Shown here in pieces: positions 12,501 to 24,411 of a DNA stretch of 64,000 nucleotides (within the stretch, counting starts at the first letter, position 1; each line of letters starts with the position of its first letter). Under the pieces are notes generated by a model. It saw nothing but the letters and a program-made list of their open reading frames with translations. It made no database searches and was not told the origin of the DNA. The position numbers and the translations under genes were made by a program. The stretch covers positions 5,297,037 to 5,361,036 of the forward strand of contig LR746274.1 of NCBI GenBank assembly GCA_902729315.2, given 5' to 3'. Source of the stretch: Spirodela intermedia. Lineage: Eukaryota > Streptophyta > Magnoliopsida > Alismatales > Araceae.

Positions 12501-15500
12501 AAAAAAAAGACAGACAGAAAAGAAATCCTACTCGTGATTAGGAAACACAATACTGGATTCATCATGAAATCAGATAGCATGAAAATAATCTAGATGAGAA
12601 CTTTAGATCAATTGAGGCCAAGAAGATATGCTAGATTCATCATGAAATCAGATAGCATGAAAATAATCTAGATGAGAACTTTAGATCAATTGAGGCCAGG
12701 AAGGTATGCTAACTAACGTCTAATATAACCAGGCCATTGTCTTGCAGTGATTTTTAGAATCTGGAGAATAAAAGTGTAATTTAGACCAGTGATAGTCACA
12801 CGAAATGTTATTAGGCACTGGCTTTTGACAATGATCACAGTTTCGTCTCATACTCGTGCACTAATATTTCATGACAAGAAGGAATACCTAGAAAATCTGC
12901 AAGGGAACAAAAATCTAACCTAAATCACAGCAACCTGATATTCAACGTAAGAAAATTCGTAAAAAGTATGTGGAGAAGAGAATGAAACCTTTTTCCTTCT
13001 CCACGGCAACGTGAAAACACAATAACATCTGCTCCAAGCCTCATGGTGCTTGTTTTGAATCCATTTCCATCTGACAACATAAAAAGCATTGTAACTTCGA
13101 ATGATGAAAACTCTGATTAAGATAAAAACCTAGAATCCATTATCATTTACATCGGACCTTCAAAAATTATGAGCAAGGTGTTGGCTTACATTGTCCTATT
13201 GTATTTGCTGATTTGCTCTTCACTGAGTAACCCAAAGACATGCATTGTCGCATTTTATCCAGATCCATCCCGCCACCATTGTCTAGAAAATCAAAGCAAA
13301 ATTATACAAGCACATGGTTCATATGTGTTATGAATCTAAATGCGCAGCTAAAATGTCAAACTGGTTTTTACGTTACAGATACATTTCCCTAGGCCCATCA
13401 AGGCCTCAGGCTTCTCTCTTGATTATGCAACTTTCGTCATTGGCATGAAAAAGTTAGTACTAGAAAGATTTGGAGGTGTGTGAGGGAAAAATTTAAACAC
13501 ATAATAATAATACTGCTTGAATGGTTTCCATAAAAATCTGATAGCTGCAAACCTAAAAGAAAGTGACACAACGAACTCAAAACAACATTTTCAAACATAT
13601 TTATTGAATACATTACCCACGAACCAAAAATCTTACCTTCAACCAGCAACATCTTGGTCTTGTCTTTTTTATTATCCAACACATCTATGTTAACGAATGT
13701 AGCACCATTGCAAATCTGGTGGGAAAATGTAATAATATTATGAGCACACAAAAAAATATAACAACAGATTCACGTTAGAAAGAACAAATGAAAAGAAATT
13801 AGAGAGAAGGAAACCTCATCAAGAGAATTGTCTAAAAGCTCCGCAATAGCTGCAACAGAAATGGACAAAAAGGACAAGCAGTTAGTGACATGTAGTGAAG
13901 GTTTCATTGTGTTCCTTTTCTCCTTTCGAGTGTGGTCACCAACCAAAATAAAAGAGAGTAAAAGCTATAAAAGGTAAAATCAGAATGAGAGACCCAATTT
14001 ATCAATACATAACGATAGATTACCTCCAAGAGCCCACTTATGGCTGGTAGCATTAGAATGCAAAAACTTTGGGTGAACCCTCACGTGATCCATGCCAACT
14101 GCACATATGGGTAAATATGTCAGCAAAGCTCAGAGCATGTAGTACTAGCAACTTACCCTTTAACAGTCTACATTGAAATGATCTCATGAAAATTCTTGAA
14201 CCTTTAAAACTGCGAGATGGGCTAATTATCACATACAAAAACTGAGAAAGTACATCTAGGACCGAAATTCCGATCTTAGAAAGTCTTAAAAGTGTAAATA
14301 CATGTTCTTGAGTGGAATGCACTTCATTAAAGAGCTTCAAAATAATATTTAATTTGTAAAATAAATAAAATTTTGGAATTGAGGGCATTCGTTGGAAGAA
14401 TATCCACAAAAGGCCAAACCTTAGAGCAAATGTACTTGTGAGATTTATCCGGCATTTTTTACTTTGGAGTTCCAAGGAATGAACAATTTTGAAAGATATT
14501 CATGACGTCAGAGATTAACTAGACTTCTCCAATAAGTCACATGGAGAATCCACACTGCGGAAAAAACTGAACATCCATCTGAGAGCACACAAGATACAAA
14601 GATCAGATGGTGATTCCTTATTATGTCAAGTGAATTAAGATTAGAACACATTTCACCGATTTTCCTATCTCATGAGCCCCACCAGAGTTTCTCAGTTCAT
14701 TATGTCACGCTGAAGATATTCTGCAAGCTTCCAAGGAGGCTCTCTACTATTTCCCCGGGAGACTCTATTCATTACCTCCCACGTATACCTCCTCCACTTG
14801 CATACTATTCTATTGTTGACAAATCCCCTTCCAGGACTCAAGGTACCAACACAAGTTACTCCAACTAACGAACACCATTATAGCAGACAACTGGTCTCAC
14901 GAATCACAGACCGAAATAGTCTGAAAACACATGGAACTTTTATTTAATCTTCTCACGCAGCCTGCAGCCGCCCTTCAATAAAAGAAAAAATTGGAAACTT
15001 TACAGTAAATTTATTGCCCCCAATGTCAGGAAAAAGACTAAAAGAGGAAGGTGATATAGATCCACTACTCAACATCTGATGCCTCCTTTATTAAGATTTT
15101 AATTCTGATCTTGCCCCTTTATATCATGAGGATGAACTATTTGCTCTGGAAAATAACGCAATAAGTTAATAAAACTAATGATGATCGTAACCACAACAAT
15201 AAAAAAAGAGGATTTCAAATGAAGGAAGCGACATTGCAACTGAAAGTTCCACCAAATAGACGTTGCCATGGATTGACGAAGGGGAAAAAGGAAAAAGAGG
15301 CCTAATCGGTGACATGCAGAGCAATATAATACCAGAACGAGACGATGACTCCCCCACGGCGTGGCCTTCATAATCCCCTGCCTTCCAGAACTGCTTACAA
15401 ATCCTCATCGCCGGGATGAGAGGCCCAGCCGCCGCCGACTTCGCAGGGGGAAGAGGCAGAGCCCGCAGCGGCTTCTCCTCCAGTGGAAGCGGGTCCAGGA

Positions 15501-15631
15501 ACCCGGCAGGCAGAGCAACGACGGCGCCAGAAGCGGACTTCCTCTTCTTCAAGGGCATCTCCGGGTCCGCAGACTCTTCGACTCTCCTCCGCTTATCCTC
15601 GCTGCGGCTCGACTTCCGTATACCTTCCTCC

Positions 15632-15666
<35 letters not shown>

Positions 15667-15804
15667 ATCAACGCTATCATCGCTATCGTCGCTCTCGCCG
15701 CTACTGGAGAGGCCGATCAGCGATATCAGCCCTGGAATCTCCGGCGGCCGCCGCCCGAGGACAGAACCCCTCGTCACCCCCTCCTCCGCGCCATCCTCTT
15801 CCAT
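8261..15804 (-). CDS. MORC4/MORC7-type GHKL ATPase, 19 exons
   Basis: Plant MORC (CRT1-family) proteins are nuclear GHKL ATPases that compact chromatin and help RNA-directed silencing and immunity. Exons: 15804-15333, 14098-14024, 13849-13815, 13715-13637, 13282-13190, 13070-12989, 11790-11715, 11378-11250, 10784-10686, 10591-10490, 10043-9882, 9794-9699, 9607-9556, 9446-9335, 9261-9191, 9112-8814, 8750-8656, 8579-8537, 8440-8261. All phases agree, giving about 783 aa. Seen in order: an acidic SDDSDD-rich N-terminus with basic KKRK, QFWKAGDYEG, VHPKFLHSNATSHKW, ATPase motifs ELLDNSLDE, DNGGGMD and YGNGFKTS, the S5 region (RGVNRDEKKI to GFNVYHKNRLIKPFWR), VLEANFVEPAHDKQDFER, a variable basic linker, and a C-terminal coiled coil. 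Wording such as MLLVEDNGGGMD and CMSLGYS favours MORC4/7 over MORC1 or MORC6. I take the ATG at 15804; the preceding codon is GTG. The exon 15 donor is the one uncertain junction. Confidence 0.93.
9493..9552. repeat. (TA)n plus GAGGTA hexamer repeat in MORC intron 13
   Basis: A TA dinucleotide run of about 26 nt is followed directly by a GTAGAG hexamer repeated about five times. It lies in the intron between exons 9607-9556 and 9446-9335 and stops just short of the donor side. Confidence 0.9.
12553..12708. repeat. 78-bp tandem duplication in MORC intron 6
   Basis: Two nearly identical copies, 12553-12630 and 12631-12708, differing at only a few positions. They sit in the 1.2-kb intron between exons 13070-12989 and 11790-11715. 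The high identity suggests a recent event. Confidence 0.93.
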
Positions 15805-16102
15805 CACAGGGGCCAGGGATGTTCCTCGGGAGGGGGGAGGGAGGGAGGCGAGGAGAGAGAAGGAAGGAAGAAAGGAGGGACGAGTTGCGGGAAACTCCCT
15901 TCCTTTTCTCTTCCTTTAAAGGCGTCTCCTGAGAAGACTCTCCACTGGTTCGCGCGGGCCGAGGTAACGAAGCGGGAAAGAAGTTAAGAACATTTTGTGC
16001 ACAACCCCTCCCCAGTGTTTGGTATTATATTCAAATCCACACCTTCTGTTTAAAAGGTTCAGAAGTCGAGAATATTTGTGCCAGATACCTCATCAGATTA
16101 AT

Positions 16103-16110
16103 TATTTATA
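16103..16110 (-). promoter_or_regulatory. TATA-box candidate for the MORC gene
   Basis: TATAAATA on the minus strand, about 300 nt upstream of the MORC ATG. It sits just outside the tandem array. The match is good, but the surroundings are AT-rich. Confidence 0.3.
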
Positions 16111-16142
16111 TTTAGATCCCATCTTCTGTTTAAACAGGTGGT

Positions 16143-16735
16143 TCCCGCGTTCAGCGGAACTGAGGACGCTCTCCACCGCGTGTCCATAGCGGGGGGAAAT
16201 TAAATATAACCCTCCGTCTAAATAATTATATGAAATATCCTTCTAAAAGTTTTAAGAATTATAAAAGTGCACTATTCTTCTAGAAGCCCCACTCGCCTCA
16301 ATCAAATCCTCACCGTTAAAATCTCATCGATCGGTGCAATCGCTACCGCTTCAGCGTGAGTCCGTAGGGGCAAATTAAATATAATCCCCTCTATACATAA
16401 TTATATTAAATATCCTCCTGAAATATTACAAATCATGCAACAGCACTATTCTTCTAGAAGCCCGTTCAGCCTCAACTGAATCCTCTTCGTTGAAATCTCA
16501 TCGAGCGGTATACTCGCTGCCGCTTCAGCTTCAGCGCGGGAACCGCTCCCCACCGTGTGCCCGGGGGAAAAAAATCAAATCTAATCCCCCTCTAAATAAT
16601 TATATTAAAGATCCTCCTTAAAGATTACAAATTATGCAACTGCGCTTTTCTTCTAGAAGCCCTGCTCACCCGGCCTCTATCGAATCCTGGCCGTTAAAAT
16701 CTCATCGAGCGGTGCAACGTGATCGCATCGTCATC
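16143..16735. repeat. Tandem array, about three units of 175-200 bp
   Basis: Three diverged units share the same order of blocks: an A/T-rich part around TAAATAATTATATTAAA, then TTCTTCTAGAAGCC (at about 16275, 16450 and 16648), then GAATCCT, then AAATCTCATCGAGCGGTGCAA. A further partial unit, with the CGTGT-GGGGGAAA block, lies at the left edge (16143-16188). Spacing between the TTCTTCTAGAAGCC anchors is about 174 and 199 bp. No coding potential is seen. Confidence 0.88.
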
Positions 16736-17143
16736 ATCTAATCGGGGGACAACCACCGAGATATCCACTAATTATTTTGACAATAATAATACTTATTACG
16801 ACAGGAATTTATATTTATTTTTTTAATAGGAAAAGCTAACGAAGAGCGGGGTATAAATATATTGACCTCTGATTAAGTTGACTTCATTTCCACTCGCTTA
16901 TGATTTGCGTCAGAATTATCACCTAATGATTTCATGAGTCAACCACAACAGCATTGGCCCGGCAAGTCGAAGTGGGTTGACTACAATGTTTTTAGAGGAC
17001 ACATTGGCGGATGATCGCACCTTATTCTGATCTCATCCCCACATACGTTGACTATATGTACATTGACTCAGTGTACGCTAGAAAGAGCAAGCAAGAGAGA
17101 GAGAGAGAGAGTATTTACAGTGGGGAGAGGGCGGACCAGGAGT

Positions 17144-17183
<40 letters not shown>

Positions 17184-17222
17184 CAGTGGAGAGAGTTTTT
17201 ACAGGGGGAGATGGGAGGAGGG

Positions 17223-19223
17223 TCAAGAGTAGGAGCCGATCAACCTCAAGCTATGAGGGGAGCAAGCCCTGAGCAGGCTGCCCAGGAGGAAGACCGCCTT
17301 CTGAGAAGGCGGCGGCTTCTTGAAGGAGGACGTCGGCGGCGGCGGTGGCGGTGGCGGCGAGGTCCCCTTCACTCTCAGCGCTGCCGACGCCCCCACCTGG
17401 GCGGCGACCTGGCGGCGGATCGAGTCCAGCGTCGCCGGTGCCACCACCTCGCCGGAGACGTCGGCGACGAAGAACCTGTGCGCCGCTTCCCCGGCATGGC
17501 TGGAGATCTCCGCCCTCCTTACAGAGAGCCCGTTCTCCCTCAGCACCCTCGTCACGTCGCAGAGCAGCCCCGCCCTGTCCGCCGCAGTCAGCTCCAGCTC
17601 CACCCCGCGCTCCCCGCCGGCCGCCCTCCTCTCTACCGCCGCCCGCAGCGACTCCACTACCCGGCGCCGCTCCCCGGCGGCGCCACCAATTGGCCGCCCG
17701 TTCCGGTGCCGGATGTAGTACTCCTGAAGAAATTGCAGAGGATGACCGTTGCAGCGGCGCAAGACGAAGAAGAAGAAGAAGACGGTGGTGATACCTGCCA
17801 GGCTTCCGTTCCTTGAGTGAGGATGGTGGCATGGAAGACGACGCAGTCCATGTCGGAGAGCGCGCAGAGAGCGTCGAAGAGGAGCTTCGGTCGATCGGGG
17901 GCTCTCAGAGTGACGACGGAGTAGCCCTTCTCGGCGCAGTCCGAGAGGCTGACTCTCGGCCCCTGGAAGGCCTCCGGCTCCGCCGCGGAGGTGGTGGCGC
18001 CGCCGCCGTCGAGGTCTCTCTCCGCTGACATCATCTGGTGCAGGCGCCTCTGCGGGTGGGAGGCGCCCATGGAAACGGCAGTCTTCCCGGCGGCGCCGCC
18101 GCCGCCGCCGCGGAGGATGTAGCAGAGGAGCTGCCGGATGGTGAGGATCCTCTGCGGGTCTTCAATGGCGGCGCCGGTGGCCTCGTCGGTGAGGCGGACG
18201 ACGGCGGCGGCGGTGGCGCGGTGGGTCCAAACTTCGGCCTCCACCACGTTGCAGCCCACGTCCTTGAGCACGGCGGAGATTTCGGAGAGAAGGCCAGGCC
18301 TGTCGGCGCCGATGAGCTCGATGGAGGTCGTCTTCACCGGCGCCGGGGGGCCTGAAGAAGAGCTCACCGCCGCCAGCGACTGAAAGAAAACCAGGGGCAC
18401 TGATCGCATTGAAAAAACCTCTGCAATTCTCGGGAAATCATCTTTTCCAAAGGACGAACGACCTACCTCTTGGATCTTGCAGAGGATCTCCTCGTCCTGG
18501 AGCTTGGTCCCGTCGGCGGCGGTGACATGGAAGACTGACCAGGGAAGCAGATCAGATCAGCGGACCAGTCACAGGAATTCTCAGGGAGTAATTATAAATC
18601 ATAGACGAAGATTTCTTGGGAAGACCCACCATCCATGGACCACTCGCCGTCGAAGGAGATGTTCGCTTTGGTGATGACGAGGTTGAGGTCGGCGAGGACC
18701 TGGACGACAGCCAGAAGAACTCCCTGGTTGTTCTTGGCCTCCACCTGAGAGGAAGAAGACGACCCAGGATGAGAGGCGAAATTGGATCAAAGAGACAGAG
18801 GAAGGAGCCATGGGAATCTGAGCTGGGAGTGCTTCCTCACCCGGATAACCTTGACGATGGTGAAATCAGGGGAGGACTCATTGTCCACGACGAAGCTGCA
18901 ATCACAGGGGAAAGCAAGTCACAGGAAGAGCAGAAACCCTAGAAAAACCTAGAGAGGAATCAAGGAATGGAGAACGAGAAGGACACACGTCAGACTGAAG
19001 AGAGAGAGAGAGAGAGAGAGAGAGAAGAAAACACAGTGAAGAAGAACGACAGACGCAGAAGAAGAAGAAGACCGTGGTCAGTGGAAAAGGAAACCGTAGA
19101 GAGAACTCGAGAGGGAGAAGAAGATATAAACCCTAGACCTCACCTCGGAGTGTACATCCTTTTGATGAGTTCGGCGTACCGGTCCTCCGCGTCTCCGCTT
19201 CTGCTCTGGTCGGCCCAGGCCAT
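17223..19223 (-). CDS. ACR protein with four ACT domains, six exons
   Basis: ACR proteins carry four ACT domains, ligand-binding folds that in other proteins sense amino acids. Their plant role is thought to be regulatory rather than enzymatic. Exons: 19223-19144, 18895-18841, 18744-18630, 18534-18467, 18379-17795 and 17723-17223. All have GT-AG borders and consistent phases, giving 467 aa, normal for the ACR4/ACR8-like group. ACT1 is about residues 36-95 (NNQGVLLAVVQVLADLNLVI, GEWSMDVFHVT). ACT2 is about 123-195 (GADRPGLLSEISAVLKD). ACT3 is about 258-310 (DRPKLLFDALCALSDMD then EYYIRHRNG across the last intron). ACT4 is about 341-415 (ADRAGLLCDVTRVLREN). The C-terminus has a run of eight prolines and ends LIGSYS, like the family's usual LIRSYS-type ending. 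Codon third positions are strongly GC-biased. The start MAWADQ precedes the AELIKRMYTP segment expected at the N-terminus. Confidence 0.95.
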
Positions 19224-19604
19224 GGCAACTCCTCTGCTCACCCAAACCGGACGGACCAATTCCGAGAGCTCGAGCAGATCGAACCAGAAGAGCGAGAGCT
19301 TCCTCTTCCTCCAATCTCTCCTTGTCCGGCGCCGGTCCCCATCCGTATATTCCCCCGCAGGAACAGAGCGCCGGCAGCGGAAGATTGCAGATCCTCCGAA
19401 GCCAGAGAAGGCGGGAAGAAGCGAATTTAGAAACCAGAAGTAAGGTCGCCGGAGGAGACGGCGATACGGGATCCCGGAGATCTCGGAGGGTTGCCACCGG
19501 CGGCGCTCCGCCCCTCCTTCTCCGGCCCCTTCCCCCCTCCTCTGCTTTCCTCTTTTGAATAATCTTGAATTCAAAGGCCCCCCTCTCTCTCTCTCCTCTA
19601 CTTA

Positions 19605-19612
19605 TATTTATA
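19605..19612 (-). promoter_or_regulatory. TATA box of the ACR gene
   Basis: TATAAATA on the minus strand, about 385 nt upstream of the ACR ATG and followed by a CT/GA-rich stretch. This would give a 5' leader of roughly 350 nt, a plausible length. Confidence 0.5.
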
Positions 19613-20703
19613 CCCTCTATTTTTTCTCAATTACCGGTGGGTTATCTGGAGGGGAATCAATATCGGAGTGCCACGTGGATAAAAGCGGTACATAGCGACA
19701 AATCTCGTGAAGGTGAGTTTCGGAGCGAGGGTGACTCAAACCGAGGGGGGGGGCAGAATCACGGTCACACGTGCGCAAATGGGAGGTCATTTTGTCTCCA
19801 TTGGAGGAAGGGTAAGATATCCTTGGAAAGGAGAGGAGATCTCGATTGGAGAATTTCCATCATTTTTCCGATTTTTTTTAGAAAGAGAAAATTAATTACC
19901 TCATGACCTTCTATTCTATACATTTAAAATAAGATAGCACTAAGTATTTAAAATCTAACGCCAGTAGTTAAATGGTATGTTAGTGCAAACATTGGGGAAT
20001 ATAAATATTTTTTTTATATATAAAGTATGAATTTATTTTTAGTAAATTCTATACAAATCCAAATTAGACGTTGTTATTAGATTAATGTACATTTTTTAAG
20101 CATACAGAGATTTAGATTGTCATTTGTTATGCTTTTCGAGGCATGAGAGAGAGAAATTTGGAACCCCTAAATTATTTATTAGACAATATTAAGAAAATAT
20201 TCCCCTCTCTCTCTCTCTCCCTCTCTCTCTCTCTCAAGAGGTGTCCAGAAAACGTTTGGACAAGGAACCCAAGATTGATCCTCTAGTCAACGTCCCTCCC
20301 TTGCAATGTAGCTATTATTGGGTAAAACATTGGCTTATTCAATAAGCATGGTTGACCCAATCTTAGGGACCATGCTTCTAAAAGTGATAGAGACTGATGT
20401 TTGAAATAATATTGGTACCAAGAGAAAGTATTGACTCGACCAATTCAATTCAATCTTGGTTGGCACTGAGGTGATGGTAGCTAATCGAATATCTACCTAT
20501 ATGTGCTATCTCCTTCATAAGTCAACACGTGGCACACAATTAGTGTTGGAGATGTATTTGTATTGTGTCCAGTTGGGAGGAGCATATGAACAGGGTTGTC
20601 CAATGAATCCTACTCTATCTCTAGCGACTAGATTGGTGGTGACATTTGACTTGACCTAGTTGGTGCATAATTAATATAATACCAAAAAAATGCGTATACA
20701 TAT

Positions 20704-20706
<3 letters not shown>

Positions 20707-20735
<29 letters not shown>
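20707..20735. repeat. (GA)n microsatellite
   Basis: Pure GA run of about 29 nt in the intergenic region upstream of ACR. Confidence 0.93.
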
Positions 20736-20738
<3 letters not shown>

Positions 20739-23420
20739 TCATGCAGTCCAAAGAGAAGTCAACACCTTGTGCGCGATATTTCCATGGGGAATTTCATATC
20801 AAATAATATGTTATAATAATTGGGGAATTAATTAGGGCGTAATCTGAGTATAACCGAGCAGTTCAACCTGAATGGAGAGATGATTTCTATCATTTAACCA
20901 ATGTTACTAATAACATTAAAGAAAGCATAAAATCTGTTGGAAATTATGCCATGACTTGTTAATGGGCCGGCTTTCTTGCTCTTCTAGAGAGAGAGAGAGA
21001 TTAAACCCCTCTAAATTTAGAAGGATAAAATTTAAAGAATATTTTTTAATTATGCATTCAGAAGGATAATGGACAATCTTATTGGCTGGGATCCGATAGC
21101 GACAGGTAGTGGACCAATTAAGAAACTTAACGGATAGGATCAGATCAAACGCGGTTCCCCAATGGATAAGGGATATTTTGGTATTTCCATATTGAGAGTA
21201 GGGTTTTGCTGAGCCGTAGAAGAGGCGCACTCCAGCTGTCGCGTGCCGAAATGACAGATTCCGCACGGCGCTTTTGGAGTGGGCGGCGAAAAAAGAGTGG
21301 GCCCCGATGGAGCAACTTCACGCCGACGCCGCCCACCGTCAAAATGGCGGCGCCGCAGTTCCGTCAGCCACGTCATCATCGGCGCTTTGGGCCCAACCCT
21401 AGTCTCGCGGATGAAGTCTCCCTTATTGGGTGGGCTTGGATTGGAGCCCAGTAGCTTCAAGTGGGTCCCATAGTGTAAATGTGTCGCCGGAAACAAAGAA
21501 GAGAACTTACCACAAATAGAAGTCAAACATCGGACTGCGGAAAACGGAAACATTTGCAGTCAAACAGTGACGATCATGGTAATATCAAGGAACGAAGAAC
21601 TAGTTCCCTCAATGGACCGGATAGGATTCAGGATTCAGGATCGGGTCAACTTATGAATAGCATGCCCAAAAATAAGACGGGCCCAGCCTAACAAACCGAA
21701 AAGTCAACTGAATACCATGCCCAAAAATATCCAGGCTGGGCCGGGCCGAGTTGCCAACTTATCCAGCCCACCTCTACCCGTCTAAGGCACATTTCATCTT
21801 CAAGAGAATAAAGATGTAGGCTTTGATGGCACTACTGTGAAATAAACAAAATGTATTGGGCCGGGCCAGGATTCTGAAGGCTCGGGCCCAGCCAATACGG
21901 ACAGGTCTAGAAGAGACGGGTGGGAAGATTAGGCCAAATTTTCCTCATGATGGCAGATACGGATTTCAATGGGCCTAGTCAACCCAGAGCCCAGTACGGA
22001 TTTTTACAGCCCCAGCCACCTGGACTTCAATGAGCCTTGCCCATATGTATATATATGTTCTGGTTAGTCAACAGGATCCTCCTCACCAGTTGAATAGCGA
22101 AGTCAACGAGATCTCCCACGTTGGAAAATAAATTAAGCAGTCAATAGGTCAAACCCACCTTCCGAAGCTCATTACTATCACAATCATTAAAATAAATAAT
22201 AATAATAATAATAAAACAGCAAAAGAACTGCTGCCTCTCTGTTTCTGAATGCTTTTTTGAACCACTCTGATCCCTCTTTGGGCGACAAAGATGAACAAAT
22301 CTGAATTTGCACAGGTTTTCAATGAACGTACGGCCATGAAATTATCTAAATGTGGAATTACAGAAAGAGATTTATACCAAATTAATCAGACGATTATGAT
22401 TCCAACTCAGTCAAGCAATGAAGAGAAACCACGACAAAAGCTGTTCCAAAGAAAAATAAAAGATCTAAATCATAGTTACAGGGATCATATTCCCTAGAAC
22501 CAATGCAATCAAAGGTATGTCTGAACAATAGCAATCCAGATAGAGCGGAAGGGATGAATCTGACCAGTGCTCATGAAATTATTTTAGATGATACCATAGA
22601 TTCGACGCAATAATCATGGATGTGCACATCAATCATCTCCGATGAACACTGTGGTGCTGCCATGTCCAGGCAAGAACATACCAACCTGCAGACCGCTGAG
22701 GGCAGACCCAATCTGGTTGCCATATATGACATTGGATCAGAAAGTAAACACTTCACTTCACTTCACTTCAATCCAGAGCTGAAGAATGCATCCCAGAGCA
22801 GAGCTCAAACAGTTTGGGAAGAAAGTAATCTCCGGTGGGCTAATTGCCCATCACCAAACCAATCACCACTCCCCATCTATGATTATTAACGTAAATGAAA
22901 AAATAAAATAAAATAAAATAATTTCTTCAGAACAAACCAATCACCACTCCCTACCTGGGGCACAGAACAGTAGAAGCGATGGCTTACAATGGAATCTACA
23001 CACCTTGCACTAGAGACCAACAACAAGGCTCCGTCCAGTCATTCAGTTAGGTGAGGATTCCACCTGCAGAAGGTGGCCCCATGAGGGCCTGAGATAAGTG
23101 GCGGAGTTAGATTGCGGACTCTTGAGCGGAAATGGTTAGTTCTGAAGTAAGTAGGAGAGGTAGGTGTGTGTAGACTCACAGGCGGGCTGCTCTGGAGCCA
23201 CGGAGAGGAAGATGGGAGAGAAGCAGACCCAACGAGGTTATCACTTTCTTGGACTCCTTGTTCTTCTGTGTCTCGGATTTTGCAGCCAATCAATAAAAAA
23301 GAAAAAACCAATCGAGCAACCAAAATGAAATGCAGCCAGCGTCTATGGGTGTCGGTTGCTGGTTCGCCCATGCTCTCGCCAAAGATCGCACCTCTGGGAA
23401 TTCGTCAATGTTCAGAGCGC

Positions 23421-24404
23421 CTAGTGTTTGGACCCCTGAGACTCGTCCTTCCTGGGGGTAGGTTGTCGCTGTTGCTGCCTCTGTTGTTGTTGTTGCTGCT
23501 GCTGCTGCTGCTGAATCTGACCGCCGTCGTCATTGTCACCACCATCACCTCCTCCTACTCCCCTCCCATGGCCCATCTGCTGGTAATAGTGGCTCAATGT
23601 AAGAGGATTCAGAATTCCAATCTGCCCATCTTGAGAGAGACCGAGCTCCAACCCGGGAAGCTGCTGGATCGAGGTGAAGCTCATTGGGCCCAGACTGCTC
23701 CCAGGGAGCTCCAGCCCCTGCACTCCAACCCTCGGCAAGAACCCGGCGGAGGAGCCCCCATCGCCGGGCCCCATGGCCGGCGCCGCCGTGCCAGCCGTGG
23801 AGGGGATGAATCCCTGCGCGAAGGCGCCCACCTGAGGCCACAGCCCCGCCGCCAGCTGCGATCGCGCCATGTTTCCGCCAAGAACAGGCCAGTTGGGTCT
23901 GCCGGAGGACCCGCCGGCGGCGCCCAGCTCGTCGAGCTTCGAGTGGAGGCCGGCGGAAGCAGAGGCTCCCTGGTGGGAGACGGAGCCGGCGGCGGTGGTG
24001 ATGGCGGAAGCCGGCATGGTGCCGGTGCCGGTGGCCGCGACGATGGAGGACTCCGCCTGCTGGAGCAGCCACTGGATGGTCTCGCCGTCGGTCTTGTGGC
24101 CGAGCTCCCTGGTCAGCTGAAAGATCCTCGCTGCGCAGAGGGCCGGCATCCTGATCCTTCTCCCCCTGCCGTCCACCTTGGTGTGCCTATCCTTGTTGGA
24201 GCTCCTCTTCGGGGCGAGCTTCTTCTCTTCGTCTCTCTCGTGGCCTCCTGCGGCCTGCGTATCCCTCTCCGCCGCCGACGCCATCACTCTCTGGAGCTCC
24301 CTTCCGTCAGCAGCCTTTGTAGAATTTCTGGTGGGTTCCCTCCTTTCTGGCTGCTGAAATTTGGGGACCTCCTGGGACAGCTTTGAGGAGCCCTTGGGAT
24401 CCAT
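23421..24404 (-). CDS. Class I TCP transcription factor (TCP9/TCP19-like)
   Basis: TCP proteins are plant-specific DNA-binding factors that control cell proliferation and organ growth. Class I members bind GTGGGNCC-like sites. The 327-aa product is encoded in one exon, usual for the family. The basic-helix-loop-helix TCP domain lies at about residues 70-127: [20 protein letters not shown] (basic region), [20 protein letters not shown] (helix I/loop) and [19 protein letters not shown] (helix II). The short class I basic region and the WLLQQAE...ATGTGT ending place it in class I. The C-terminus has a glutamine run (about 296-315, from CAG/CAA codons, interrupted by R). I chose the ATG at 24404 (MDPKGSSK), which resembles known starts. 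An in-frame ATG at 24713 would add 103 residues, mostly encoded by the GA tract, and is unlikely to be the main start. Confidence 0.95.
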   Translation of the reverse strand: MDPKGSSKLSQEVPKFQQPERREPTRNSTKAADGRELQRVMASAAERDTQAAGGHERDEEKKLAPKRSSNKDRHTKVDGRGRRIRMPALCAARIFQLTRELGHKTDGETIQWLLQQAESSIVAATGTGTMPASAITTAAGSVSHQGASASAGLHSKLDELGAAGGSSGRPNWPVLGGNMARSQLAAGLWPQVGAFAQGFIPSTAGTAAPAMGPGDGGSSAGFLPRVGVQGLELPGSSLGPMSFTSIQQLPGLELGLSQDGQIGILNPLTLSHYYQQMGHGRGVGGGDGGDNDDGGQIQQQQQQQQQQQRQQQRQPTPRKDESQGSKH

Positions 24405-24406
24405 AC

Positions 24407-24411
<5 letters not shown>

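Larger units (their letters stand above)
15805..17222. other. MORC upstream region and ACR downstream flank
   Basis: The region between the MORC start and the ACR stop holds the purine-rich MORC leader (about 15820-15880), a tandem array (16143-16735) and GA tracts at 17094-17111 and 17146-17177. Several TTGAC/GTCAA motifs occur between 16860 and 17070. I find no gene. Confidence 0.7.
19224..23420. other. Intergenic region between the TCP 3' end and the ACR promoter
   Basis: It includes the ACR leader and promoter (to about 19700), CT and GA microsatellites (20199-20236, 20707-20735), a scatter of TTGAC/GTCAA motifs (20280-22150), and a segment rich in GGGCC/GGCCC (21630-22030). A GC-rich part at 21190-21460 has overlapping open frames on both strands without family resemblance. 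The part from about 22600 to 23420 probably includes the TCP 3' untranslated region. No further gene is recognised. Confidence 0.6.

Noticed and set aside
15361-15987. Plus-strand frame with a long valine/alanine-rich run
   Set aside because: It is antisense to the acidic serine-aspartate repeats of MORC exon 1.
17320-18383. Plus-strand frames opposite the ACR gene
   Set aside because: They are shadows of GC-rich coding exons on the other strand.
21140-21553. 137-codon minus-strand frame
   Set aside because: No recognisable domain and overlapping frames on both strands; typical of a GC-rich spacer.
23166-24386. 406-codon plus-strand frame
   Set aside because: Antisense shadow of the TCP gene, low-complexity, no domain.
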